Below are positions 1 to 8,367 of a stretch of DNA of 64,000 nucleotides, piece after piece. This DNA comes from Bowmanella dokdonensis. Its GTDB lineage: Bacteria; Pseudomonadota; Gammaproteobacteria; Enterobacterales; Alteromonadaceae. Made by a program: the position numbers and the translations under genes. The stretch spans positions 1-64,000 of the forward strand of contig NZ_JAFKCV010000008.1 of NCBI RefSeq assembly GCF_017254865.1. The letters run 5' to 3'. Under the pieces are notes generated by a model that worked only from the letters and a program-made list of their open reading frames with translations, was not told the origin of the DNA and searched no databases. Positions within the stretch are counted from its first letter, which is position 1. Every line of letters begins with the position of its first letter.

Positions 1-78
1 GAGCATTACAACCATGTTCGCCCGCATAGCTCACTGAATTACATGTCGCCTGTTGAGTATGCAAAACAGGCAGCTTAA
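1..78 (+). CDS. IS3-family transposase (OrfB), C-terminal end only
   Basis: The first 25 codons read in frame to a TAA at 76-78. They contain the motif YNHVRPHSSLNYMSPVEYA, the signature of the C-terminal end of IS3-family DDE transposases (the Y-N-x-x-R-P-H-S-S-L block). The rest of the gene lies before the window. It is the transposition enzyme of the insertion sequence whose right end follows. Family assignment is firm; the subgroup cannot be told from this fragment. Confidence 0.85.
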   Translation, partial: EHYNHVRPHSSLNYMSPVEYAKQAA

Positions 79-131
79 GCAGGAAAATCTCATTGAGGGA
101 TTGGTACTAATCTCGGGGAAAGGTCAGCTCA
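1..131 (+). mobile_element. Right end of an IS3-family insertion sequence
   Basis: After the transposase stop there are about 50 non-coding bases ending in TACTAATCTCGGGGAAAGGTCA (to 126) or five bases further (to 131). Read on the minus strand the end begins TGACCTTTCCCC or TGAGCTGACCTTTCCCC, as expected of an IS3-family terminal repeat starting with TG. The exact boundary cannot be fixed without the left end. If the end is at 131, the terminal TGA also supplies the stop codon of the small secreted-protein gene next to it, so the element would have cut that gene short. Confidence 0.6.
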
Positions 132-409
132 AAAAATATGCCCATCTGAATCCGTAGTCATTGTAGTAGATACATTAATCGGAACTTGCTTACTGGTTAA
201 TAACGAGCCATCAGCATTCCAGAATTGTAGCACTATCTCAGCCGCTTCGTTGTGGCATGTATTTGAAAGATCAATAGATGTACGCCAATTAGCAGTTCCT
301 ACAGCCTCCCACTTGTGGATAAACTCCGTTGAAGCCAATGCTGATGATGAGAGAGAAGAGAAGAGAAGAGAAGAGAAGAGAAGAGAAGAGAAGAATTAAA
401 ACTTTTCAT
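129..409 (-). CDS. Phase-variable small secreted protein, currently out of frame
   Basis: An ATG at 409, preceded by AAAGG at suitable spacing, opens MKSFN followed by repeats of LLFSS encoded by a CTCTT pentamer tract, a hydrophobic signal-peptide core. In the present state this frame runs into a stop near 299. The body frame (to the TGA at 129-131) reads SSSALASTEFIHKWEAVG... and has no proper start of its own except a TTG at 338. Losing one pentamer or gaining two joins the ATG to the body and gives a classic signal peptide ending in A-L-A before STEF. The mature part is about 65 residues with a pair-like TANWRTSIDLSNTC / VLQFWNADGSLL pattern that looks like beta strands; I do not recognise the family. 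The C-terminus may be cut by the adjoining insertion sequence. Switching by slipped-strand mispairing is inferred from the layout, which matches opa genes. Confidence 0.65.
356..394 (-). repeat. CTCTT pentamer repeat, 7 full copies plus 4 bases
   Basis: On the plus strand AAGAG is repeated seven times without error (356-390), followed by AAGA; a degenerate copy GAGAG precedes it at 351-355. On the coding (minus) strand the unit is CTCTT. A five-base unit shifts the reading frame with every gain or loss, and the tract lies inside a signal-peptide coding region, so it can act as an on/off switch. Confidence 0.92.
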
Positions 410-547
410 TTTCAAACCTTTATTAAAATATAAGCTCACAACTATATACTCTACCATTGAGCAGTGGTAGAACATATACCAATAAGAGAAAAATCACAAT
501 TGTACTCGGAAGATAAAGTACAGAACATCGTAGCTAAATTCGACCTC
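410..547 (-). promoter_or_regulatory. AT-rich leader of the phase-variable gene
   Basis: This 138-base stretch lies between the end of the glycan gene and the ATG at 409. It holds a six-base-pair inverted repeat (CTACCA / TGGTAG, 452-471) and several TATA-like boxes that could serve as a promoter reading toward the pentamer gene. No single promoter can be chosen with confidence. Confidence 0.3.
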
Positions 548-2007
548 TCACAATGCCGAAGAAGGAGAAGCAATGGCCTCTCCGTCAAATGAATGAAATA
601 CTGATTTACTTTCCCTAATATTCAGCCTCATGAAAAACCTAATAAAAGTTACAAATTCTTCTTCGCTAGAGGCACAAGAGAAATATTCATTGTCCTGAAC
701 CAAGCTTCCGAAACAACTTTCAGCTACTGGATCAAAGAAAATAGTGGGCACATTGAATTCAAGAGCTTCAAATGCAGCTGTCGAAAATGCCGTCGCATGG
801 AGATCCACTTCCGGTAGTAGTGCATAAAGATGGAGCTTGGTCTCCCAAATCACGTTATGTCGGCATTTTAATTTCTCCAGATCAATACCTGGCACATTTA
901 GAATTTTATGATTCGGATGCTCTTTTAAAATCCACAACCAATCCTTTGGTGAGTTCTGAATGACGTCAGGAAGGAAGCGCGGGAAGTATCTTTCACTTTG
1001 AAGTGTAATTAGAATTTTCTTTGAATAATTTCCGAAGACATCTGTATATGATTTAGTTGTTATTATTTCATTTGCATAGAACGTTGAGAATCCGTTACCG
1101 ACTAGACGAGCTGAGTGAAAATCTGACTTTAAGATCCAGGAATTCAGATTTTCAATGTTATATTGTGACCAAACTGCAAACACTTTAGGCAACAGAACGT
1201 AACCTTCCCTGGGAACATTGAACCAAGTGTTGTACATTGGTTGATATTTGTTCTGCATACCATGCTGATATTCAATAGTTTCGATACCCATCTCGTTAGC
1301 AGCCTTGCAAGCGGCAAGCGAAATATGGTTGTAGTAGCAGATCACTATCAGCTTTTTTGTCCCTTTAAATTTGAGAATCAACTTAAAGAAAACTGATAGT
1401 AAGAAAAGACGCCTTATCTCCCACAGCAAACTATGATCGTTCATTTTTATTGGGACGTTTAGAGCTGTTAGCTCCCGATTAATATCTTCTATAAAGGGCA
1501 ATGCCTTTGACCCGTTAGCTCGGGTAATATTAATCAGAAAGATAATGATGTCGTTCAGAATGGCAAAAAAAAACTCAAATCTGTGGCGGGAAACTTTTTC
1601 TTTTTTTTGAAGTAATCTTCATTATTTGTGTATTCAATATTAAAAGCAGGCTTCCCTTCTTTTTCGGATAAATACTTATTTACAGCGTAGGTAGACCGAT
1701 TAAATAATACCCCCTGTATCTCTACATTGGTGTGTGCCCCCGGACAGAGCACACAAACGTTATTCCTACCCCAGCTTGCTGCGGCGGTAATGAGCAGACG
1801 TTTCAGATTTCGCCACCAGTTTTTTGCTATACCTCTAGCTGTACGCGCGTGGACACTACTGACTTTAGGACTTATTTTCCCTAACATCTTGATATATAGT
1901 GAGGTCTTAATATAAGGCCAGACCTGCAAACCTCTATAACAGTACTCGTTAACCGGCAGCCGCCTCTCCAAAGCACACATTGTTTCGTAAGCTTGTTTAG
2001 TGTCCAT
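548..2007 (-). pseudogene. Surface-glycan biosynthesis / glycosyltransferase-like gene, frameshifted at an A8 tract
   Basis: Two open frames, 1555-2007 (150 residues, ATG at 2007 with AAGG upstream) and 548 to about 1610 in another frame, fit end to end as one protein of about 485 residues. The junction is a run of eight T on the plus strand (1601-1608; A8 in the coding strand). With A9 the reading passes smoothly from ...NNEDYFKKK into EKVSRHRFEFFFAILND and on to the C-terminal half. The C-terminal half carries ETIEYQHGMQNKY, a motif seen in capsule and surface-polysaccharide glycosyltransferases, and a late ...FEALEFNVPTIFFDP segment typical of GT-B sugar-nucleotide domains. The gene is AT-rich compared with the Pse genes. 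It is either a contingency locus in the off state, a dying gene, or a sequencing error in a homopolymer. The exact sugar is unknown. Confidence 0.6.
1601..1608 (-). repeat. A8 homopolymer (coding strand) at the frameshift
   Basis: Eight T in the plus strand flanked by C and G, inside the broken glycan gene; a second run, nine A in the plus strand, sits close by at 1565-1573. One extra base in the A8 run restores the full reading frame. Confidence 0.75.
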
Positions 2008-2156
2008 ATTACCTTATCATACCCGTTTGTAGCTTTTATATAACTGTCGGCTGGCGCAATGTTTGCAATAATTTAAGTACAACCAAAAACCCCAGAAGCA
2101 ATAACACTCTATGTCTGTTTGTGAAACTGATTGGTTCACCTGCTCACATTCAGATC

Positions 2157-3188
2157 TCACTTAATAGCCTCGCTTGCTTGTCTGGAACGATAGAGCGAAG
2201 TTATTAACATTTTCTTAGTCAACTCAGCGCCGTAACATCTTGAGTAGTTCAACCACCTTATACCAAATAGCTTAAAAAGATTACCAATTGCTCCAATACC
2301 CAATCTCCTACAATGCGCTCTGGCGATATTTAGTAGAACTTTTTCCATGTTTGGATTATCGGCGACAGGTAGTGTGTTTTTTAATTTATGCAATGTCGCA
2401 AGTGCTTGCTTGTGGTCACGGACTGAAAGCTTACCTCCACAGGATTCAATTGGGTAAATCAACAGAATCGCTACTTCATGCTCTGACATATCAACTCCGT
2501 AGACTGACAGGTTTTTCACTACTGCCTCGCAATGACCTTTCATCTGTCGGCTTCTGTTGGCTATACTTTCCTGTCCTGGGTGGATTCGGTACTTCACCAG
2601 AGGTAAGTTGATCTGAGCGAAAGAGGTTACTGGCATCAACGAGCACCAAAAGTGATAGTCAGACGCTCCGCTTACCTCCTGAGAAAATCCGACTCGATGC
2701 TTTCTCACATGCTCCATACGAAACATGGCTCCGGGATTGAACAAAGCATTGTAAAACAGCATAAACTCCCTGCTGAGACGCGCTGGATCAATAGAAACAT
2801 ATTCTTCTTTACCATCTTTCATTCGAATAAAGTCGCAGCTGCATACACCTACATCTAGGTTTTTATCCAAAAATGTGAGTTGTTTCTCCAGTCGCTCCGG
2901 AAAATAATAATCGTCTGCATCGGCCCAACATGCAATCGGTGTATCACACAGTGTTAGCAACTGATTGCGTCGGAAGATAATGCCTTTGTTGTTGCTCTCT
3001 CTGATATACCTGATCCGCTGGTCCTGTACGGCAAAGGACTGAATAATGTCAGCACTGCAATCGGTTGAGCCATCATCTACTATGAGCAGGACGAAATCAG
3101 CCATAGACTGGGACAGCAAGCTGCCAATCGACTCTTGCAGAAATTCTTCTGCATTATAACAAGGCATTAATACTGTAACTCGAGACAC
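2157..3188 (-). CDS. Family 2 glycosyltransferase
   Basis: The protein (343 residues) begins VTVLMPCYNAEEFLQESIGSL, the usual GT2 opening strand, followed by LLIVDDGSTDCS and later CWADADDYYFPERLEKQ, which holds the D-x-D-like metal and nucleotide-sugar binding acids. It has the GT-A fold core in the first 200 residues and a less conserved helical tail. It should transfer a sugar from a nucleotide donor in the cytoplasm to a growing surface glycan or to flagellin-linked glycan. It lies 24 bases after the Stealth gene on the same strand, so the two probably share a transcript. Donor and acceptor cannot be read from the sequence. Confidence 0.88.
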   Translation of the reverse strand: MSRVTVLMPCYNAEEFLQESIGSLLSQSMADFVLLIVDDGSTDCSADIIQSFAVQDQRIRYIRESNNKGIIFRRNQLLTLCDTPIACWADADDYYFPERLEKQLTFLDKNLDVGVCSCDFIRMKDGKEEYVSIDPARLSREFMLFYNALFNPGAMFRMEHVRKHRVGFSQEVSGASDYHFWCSLMPVTSFAQINLPLVKYRIHPGQESIANRSRQMKGHCEAVVKNLSVYGVDMSEHEVAILLIYPIESCGGKLSVRDHKQALATLHKLKNTLPVADNPNMEKVLLNIARAHCRRLGIGAIGNLFKLFGIRWLNYSRCYGAELTKKMLITSLYRSRQASEAIK

Positions 3189-3212
3189 AAGTAACCTCCC
3201 AGAACTAGCCTT

Positions 3213-4313
3213 CTACTGCAGCTCAAAACTGCACGGTACAGGAAGAATTGAATGCAATGCTCGCTTAATCCGCTTTTTACAGTAGTTGAATTCTTCAGTC
3301 GTGACGTCCCGTTCAGTAAACCTGCCCTTCGACATGGAATCATTCAAACAAATCATTTGAAAACGATTACTTTCAATCTCCTGTGCTGCGCTCTCAACCT
3401 GCCCTACCGTCCTCAACTCCACATAGCGTCTACGCATGAACGCGTTTTTCACACTGTCGGGGTAGAATTTTCCTGAAGCGAACTGCCAGTAGCGAAACAG
3501 GTACTGACTAACATCCATGTTATCTCTGAACTTTGAGCCTGACACTCTCTCCATAACCTCTGGCTCTTTTTCCCAGACTTCCTCGTAAGTACTTTTTAGA
3601 AATGGCTGAGGCTGATGGTAATTGACGAAGCCGCTGAATGTTTTCCAGCGTAATAATAAGAGAGTGTCCAACATTCGCAGGCCATATCTTGGATAAAACC
3701 ACTTCCACCAGTTCTTTAGGATAATTCCTCTCTTCGTCAACCTTTCGCCTTTATGTCGGTTGAAATTCTTGTTAATTAATTCCAGGTTATTCAGCACGAT
3801 TGGCGCGATTACTCCTTCATGCATGATGTTGGAAAGTGCCACATTCACCGGCAACCCATCTCGAAAAAAATGCTGGGGCCGCATTGGTTGCAACAGAAAA
3901 CAGTCATCGTTAAAATAGATGAATTGCTCTGCCAAGCCAGCTATTCGATGGAAGTTTATTTCTATCGGATGGCTATTAAACACCGGCAAGTTCTTTTTTT
4001 CCAAAAACTCTTCATGGCGGACAACTGTCAATTTTGGATTAGCCCGGTTGAGCCAAGCAGGTAGGTGGCCCCAAGTGACAAAAAAAATCCGATTTACCCA
4101 AGGGCAAAATTTTTCTATTCCCCGAAAAAGATATTGTAAGTTATCCCAATCGCGAAACCGATCCGTGCCATTCATCAAACAATTCCGAGGGTGATGTCGC
4201 GCTTTTTCAGTAAGCCATGCCGGGTCGTTGCCATCAACCCATGTGAGTACTATATCTATAGGGTTATGACTTGATTCAACCATAAGGACTCTCATCTGGT
4301 GAAAGAGCAACAT
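3213..4313 (-). CDS. Stealth-family sugar-phosphate transferase
   Basis: The N-terminus carries the Stealth CR1 signature IDIVLTWVDGNDPAW (about residues 19-33). The CR2 block follows: NRIFFVTWGHLPAWL, then FNSHPIEINFHRIAGL and FIYFNDDCFLL. Stealth proteins are hexose-1-phosphate transferases that build phosphodiester-linked capsule or exopolysaccharide chains. Its place next to CDP-glycerol genes supports a phosphate-containing glycan. The first ATG (4313) has a weak ribosome site; internal ATG codons at residues 7 and 11 are possible starts, and residue 11 leaves CR1 intact. Confidence 0.85.
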   Translation of the reverse strand: MLLFHQMRVLMVESSHNPIDIVLTWVDGNDPAWLTEKARHHPRNCLMNGTDRFRDWDNLQYLFRGIEKFCPWVNRIFFVTWGHLPAWLNRANPKLTVVRHEEFLEKKNLPVFNSHPIEINFHRIAGLAEQFIYFNDDCFLLQPMRPQHFFRDGLPVNVALSNIMHEGVIAPIVLNNLELINKNFNRHKGERLTKRGIILKNWWKWFYPRYGLRMLDTLLLLRWKTFSGFVNYHQPQPFLKSTYEEVWEKEPEVMERVSGSKFRDNMDVSQYLFRYWQFASGKFYPDSVKNAFMRRRYVELRTVGQVESAAQEIESNRFQMICLNDSMSKGRFTERDVTTEEFNYCKKRIKRALHSILPVPCSFELQ

Positions 4314-4343
4314 TCATCTGAGTTAAGGGCTTCGTCATAAATA

Positions 4344-4802
4344 CTATTCCATTGCTCTGACTATGTTCAGCATGTTGTCTAATCCTTCCTTTATCTGTTG
4401 GATTTTTTCAGAATCAAGCTTGGATAAGGCACGCTTAACTTGGGTTGTTGATATACTGGGACTTCTTGGAAGATAAACTACCTCACAATGAGGTTTCAGA
4501 TCATCAAACTTGCCTTTCCAGTCTTCGCCAATACCAAACACCGATACTTCATACTTTTGAATATCATGCTCTTTTTGCTGCCAACAGACTTCAGGGATAA
4601 CCATATCAACAGATCTAAGTGAAGAAATAATACGTGCCCGCTCCTCATAACAGAATATGCTTTGTTTTCCCTTAACCTGATTAAACTCATCACTGGACAC
4701 TCCCACTATCAGGCGATCACCCATGGCCCGAAGTCGCTCCAATATATTGACGTGACCTACGTGAAACAAATCAAAAGTACCGTAAGTGATCACTGTTTTC
4801 AT
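4344..4802 (-). CDS. Glycerol-3-phosphate cytidylyltransferase (TagD-like)
   Basis: From the ATG at 4802 the protein opens MKTVITYGTFDLFHVGHVN, with the H-x-G-H motif (residues 14-17) of cytidylyltransferases, and ends with a RSPSISTTQVKR segment matching the second family motif (R-T-x-x-I-S-T-T). The reaction is CTP + glycerol-3-phosphate to CDP-glycerol. The ATG overlaps the stop of the upstream glycerophosphotransferase gene by four bases, which decides this start over a longer frame and shows translational coupling. About 152 residues, slightly longer than Gram-positive TagD. Its product is the donor for the partner gene. Confidence 0.88.
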   Translation of the reverse strand: MKTVITYGTFDLFHVGHVNILERLRAMGDRLIVGVSSDEFNQVKGKQSIFCYEERARIISSLRSVDMVIPEVCWQQKEHDIQKYEVSVFGIGEDWKGKFDDLKPHCEVVYLPRSPSISTTQVKRALSKLDSEKIQQIKEGLDNMLNIVRAME

Positions 4803-6259
4803 GCCAGGCTCCTTACATAATCGGTGATAGCCGGAGCTGCCGGTTGCCGACAAATAGCAAACTTATCCACCAGTTGTTTACGCTTCTGGGCATACTCGTC
4901 TTTACCCTCTGCCACCTGCTGCAATGCCTGATGCAGTTGTTGCTGGTTTTGCACCAGTGGCCCGGCGATAAAGTCCGTATCTTCTACCAGTGCATTGCCC
5001 CTGATAGCCTGATAGCGGGTTTTGTCATACTGGTAATAAACTATCGGCTTATCGGTGACCAGAAAATCAAAAGCAACGGAGGAATAATCGGTGATCAGCG
5101 CTTCAGCATCCGCCAGCCAGGGGTAGATATTCATAGCGCTCGGAAAGAGAAAAAGATGAGGCAACTGAGGCAAGGGCTGTAATTCTGCGGAATTGGCGCT
5201 CAAGCCCATAGCATCACTGAATTTACGCGAAATGAAAGGATGGAATTTCAGCACCAGCGCCCGTCCCGCCTGTCGGCAAAAGGCATTGAGTTCTTTCAGA
5301 TCAAGCTGATAGCTGTTGTCACCATCATCTCTGTATGTGGGCATATAGATCCATATTGGCCCCACTTCATTAAGCAGTTGTGTTAATTTCTCAGGCTCCG
5401 CGCTATTCAGCCACACCCTTTGTGCAGGCTGTTGCAATAAGGCATCACAACGGGGATACCCCAGGTTCAGGTATGCGCCGGCCCTGAATATAGCCGGGAA
5501 AATATGCTGATTGAACCATTCTGAGCTGGAAATAAAAGCCTGATCACAAATCTCCACAAAATGATGGTTTCCGGACAGAGCCTTGTAGGGCAGACCATGC
5601 CAGAGTTGCACTACCTTCTTATGCTTACGAAGCTCACTAAAGGCGAAGCCGGTGTATTCATGATCCAGAACCAAAACCTTAGCCCGCAATAGTTGCCACC
5701 AGGCTCGCCAGGACGAATTGATCAGAGTCTTTGCGGGCAGGGTGCCTATCGGCTGTCGCTTCAGTGACATACCCACCAGCAGCGCCTCATCAGGCCTGGT
5801 CTGAGCATGCTCAGACCAGGCCAGTAACACATTAGTATCGATAAAATCTTCTGCGTAATAAATCACCTTTCCCTTGGGTAACAGTGCGCAACCTACGCGG
5901 ATACCAAAAGATACAAGCTGATCTCTGAACCTTTGCACCCGCATACCAATGGTCACGTTGAAGCGCTTTATCTGTTGGTGATTTTCTTGCTGACAGTAAA
6001 TTGAGTTGGCGGCAAATCCACGGGCCAGCAAGCCCTGGCATATGGCATTCTGGAACGGTCCCTTGGCTACAACGATGGCATCATAAGGCCGTGCCTGCTT
6101 AGCGTGATTAATAATACCCGCACCTAGCTTAAGGTTATCGACCAGCCCCAACACACGGGCGCCGGCATCAGACAAGCTGCCCTGAAGTGCTCTGCCGGCT
6201 GGATTGGCAGGCGCCACATACAAGGCTTTATTCTGTACGGTTTCCAGATCCTGTGACAC
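4799..6259 (-). CDS. CDP-glycerol glycerophosphotransferase (TagB/TagF-like)
   Basis: The C-terminal two thirds carry the family blocks KKVVQLWHGLPYKAL, FISSSEWFNQHIF, NLGYPRCDALL, IWIYMPTYRDDGDN, LVLKFHP and ALITDYSSVAFDFLV. These mark the GT-B enzyme that moves glycerol-phosphate from CDP-glycerol to an acceptor. The first 150 residues (ALYVAPANPAGRALQGSL...) form a separate domain with nucleotide-binding character. It overlaps the TagD-like gene by four bases, so donor synthesis and transfer are linked. In teichoic-acid producers this makes glycerol-phosphate polymers; here, in a pseudaminic acid locus of a Gram-negative, it more likely decorates a surface glycan or flagellin glycan with glycerol-phosphate. 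Confidence 0.85.
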   Translation of the reverse strand: MSQDLETVQNKALYVAPANPAGRALQGSLSDAGARVLGLVDNLKLGAGIINHAKQARPYDAIVVAKGPFQNAICQGLLARGFAANSIYCQQENHQQIKRFNVTIGMRVQRFRDQLVSFGIRVGCALLPKGKVIYYAEDFIDTNVLLAWSEHAQTRPDEALLVGMSLKRQPIGTLPAKTLINSSWRAWWQLLRAKVLVLDHEYTGFAFSELRKHKKVVQLWHGLPYKALSGNHHFVEICDQAFISSSEWFNQHIFPAIFRAGAYLNLGYPRCDALLQQPAQRVWLNSAEPEKLTQLLNEVGPIWIYMPTYRDDGDNSYQLDLKELNAFCRQAGRALVLKFHPFISRKFSDAMGLSANSAELQPLPQLPHLFLFPSAMNIYPWLADAEALITDYSSVAFDFLVTDKPIVYYQYDKTRYQAIRGNALVEDTDFIAGPLVQNQQQLHQALQQVAEGKDEYAQKRKQLVDKFAICRQPAAPAITDYVRSLA

Positions 6260-6314
6260 CCACTCTCACCTTTAATAACATCATTGGCAGGGCGTTACCC
6301 CTTGTAGAAACCAA

Positions 6315-7040
6315 TCAGGCCGTACTGCCACCATCCACAGTCATCACCGTGCCTGTGATAGCACTGGCCTGTTCACTGAGCAAATAAGCCACCATGGCCG
6401 CCGCATCCTCAGGGGTTGCCAGTCTACCTATGGCACTGCGACGTTTAACGCTTTCGAGCTTTTCGCCCTTTAAGGCACTGGTCATTTCGGTTTCCATATA
6501 ACCCGGCGCCACGCAATTTACTGTCACTCCTCCTTTGCCTGCTTCCCGTGCCAGTGATCGGCTGAAACCTTCCAGTCCCGCCTTGCTGGCTGCGTAGACA
6601 CTCAAACCGTTAAAACCCGTTTTGGCCACAATAGAGGAAATATTCACAATACGACCCGCACGATTTAACAGCATAGAGCGCAGCAAATACTTACTCATTA
6701 ATATCGGCGCCTGCAGGTTAAGGTTGAGTAATTCGCTGATCTGGCTGTTATGCAGGGTGGCCAGCACACCATCATGACCCACTGCAGCGTTATTTATCAG
6801 TGCATAGGGGCGACCATACTGTTTGATAATGGCATGGCAAAGATCCGGTAATGCATCTAACTGGCCCAAATCTGCCGGCATGAAGTCCAATCGTTCAGAA
6901 CAACTTTGCGCTAGCTGTTTCAATGCCTCTGACTGGCTTCTGGCGATGGCCAGGACCTGATAGTTCTGTTGCAACAATTGCTCAGCGATAGCCAGTCCCA
7001 GCCCTCTGCTGGCACCGGTCAGCACCACCAATTTATTCAT
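6315..7040 (-). CDS. Short-chain dehydrogenase/reductase, FabG-like ketoreductase
   Basis: Classic SDR of 241 residues: NAD(P)-binding TGASRGLG near residue 8, NNAAVGH, catalytic ISSIVAKTGFNGLSVYAASKAG with Y-x-x-x-K, and a C-terminal VTVDGGSTA. FabG-type enzymes reduce 3-oxoacyl groups on acyl carrier protein. It overlaps the acyl-AMP ligase gene by eight bases and sits one gene from a dedicated ACP, so it most likely reduces an ACP-bound acyl group used to modify the glycan. Confidence 0.88.
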   Translation of the reverse strand: MNKLVVLTGASRGLGLAIAEQLLQQNYQVLAIARSQSEALKQLAQSCSERLDFMPADLGQLDALPDLCHAIIKQYGRPYALINNAAVGHDGVLATLHNSQISELLNLNLQAPILMSKYLLRSMLLNRAGRIVNISSIVAKTGFNGLSVYAASKAGLEGFSRSLAREAGKGGVTVNCVAPGYMETEMTSALKGEKLESVKRRSAIGRLATPEDAAAMVAYLLSEQASAITGTVMTVDGGSTA

Positions 7041-8367
7041 TTACATTACCCCTGCCGATCTTACCTGCGGCATTGCTGTCAATTTGCTCAACAAATTCAA
7101 GTAGCAGTGGGACCTGATGACGCAGCAACTTACTCATACAATGTTTGAGTATCTGCTTTTTCAGGACAATGACATCTACCCTCTGGGTGGCAACAATCTG
7201 AGCCGCCACCAACTGCCCCATCACACTGCTGGTGTGTCCGTATACTCTGGCCTGCATCACCTCGGGGAGGTCCAGCAACACCTGTTCCACCTGCTGAGGA
7301 TGCACCTTATTGCCGCCCACATTGATGGCCCCGGAAGCACGGCCCAGAAACAGTGCTCTGTCTCCCTTCAGTTCTACCAAATCTTCAGTGTCCAGATAGC
7401 CTTGCTTATCTACTCGTCCGACGATGCCTTCTTGTGCCAGAGTTGCCGGTTTTATCCACAGATGCTGGTGTTCATCCACCTTAAATCTGATGTTGTCATA
7501 TCCCTGCTCTAACCAGATTCTAGGAAAACCTGCCCGACGATCACTGACAGCAAAACCCACACCGGCTTCGGTTGAGGCATAAATATGCCGTATGCTGGCT
7601 TTTGAAAAAACAGTCGCCAGTGCGTCCAGGATCCCTTGATCGGCAACCTCGCCGCCCAAGGTCAACTGGCTCAACTGCATAGAGTGCAATTGCCCGCTCA
7701 TTAGAAACTGGCGCCACAGGGTCGGGGTAGCAGAAATTGCCGTCACCTCCCCTTGTTTTAAGCGTTGCAAACGTACGGCAATATCACCCGAACTGGCGTC
7801 CACCAGCTTGGCTCCGGTTAAAAGCGCCTGCAATACCACCTGTAAACCGGCAAAACGAAAAGGTTGGTACACCAGTCCCCAGATCAGACAACTAAGACGT
7901 TCGCTATATTTAATGGAATGAGTTAGACCGACAAGACTATGACCAATCCATTTAGGTCTGTCTGTAGTGCCGGATGTGGCGAGGTACCAGCGGGTCTGAA
8001 CAGGTTCCACAGGATCAGTACTCTTCAGTTCACTACCCCCATCCATATCCGGCCGGTCTACACAATCTTCTGGCAGCGCCGGACTATCGCCATCGGGTAA
8101 AAGATAAAGCTCAGCGCACCAGCCATCAAATGCCAGCAGTTCCGTCACAAAATCACAAAGATTGTTATACCTGATTGACAGGGTTTTGCCTTTTAGTCCC
8201 TTGTGTTGGGCGCGGAGTTGAGTGGCGGATTCGAGCAACTGTGCGTAATGGACTTCGGTCAAACCCACCGATTCGGGCTGCTGGTTGTTACTTTCAGGTG
8301 GAACAACCAGCAAAGCACCAGTCTTAATATTTGAGAGGAATTGTGCAAGCGCACCTGAAAGTGTCAC
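7033..8367 (-). CDS. Acyl-AMP ligase / acyl-CoA synthetase-like (AMP-binding enzyme)
   Basis: It carries the adenylation core motif YLATSGTTDRPKW, a later IYASTEAGVG block, the TEDLVEL hinge region and a C-terminal AAGKIGRG with the catalytic lysine. At 444 residues it is somewhat shorter than the usual 500-550. It activates a carboxylic acid with ATP and probably loads it on the ACP encoded next to it (four-base overlap). The substrate cannot be read. With the ACP and ketoreductase it forms a small acyl-building unit inside the pseudaminic acid operon; similar trios are known to me from Shewanella flagellin-glycosylation loci. Confidence 0.85.
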   Translation of the reverse strand: MTLSGALAQFLSNIKTGALLVVPPESNNQQPESVGLTEVHYAQLLESATQLRAQHKGLKGKTLSIRYNNLCDFVTELLAFDGWCAELYLLPDGDSPALPEDCVDRPDMDGGSELKSTDPVEPVQTRWYLATSGTTDRPKWIGHSLVGLTHSIKYSERLSCLIWGLVYQPFRFAGLQVVLQALLTGAKLVDASSGDIAVRLQRLKQGEVTAISATPTLWRQFLMSGQLHSMQLSQLTLGGEVADQGILDALATVFSKASIRHIYASTEAGVGFAVSDRRAGFPRIWLEQGYDNIRFKVDEHQHLWIKPATLAQEGIVGRVDKQGYLDTEDLVELKGDRALFLGRASGAINVGGNKVHPQQVEQVLLDLPEVMQARVYGHTSSVMGQLVAAQIVATQRVDVIVLKKQILKHCMSKLLRHQVPLLLEFVEQIDSNAAGKIGRGNVNE

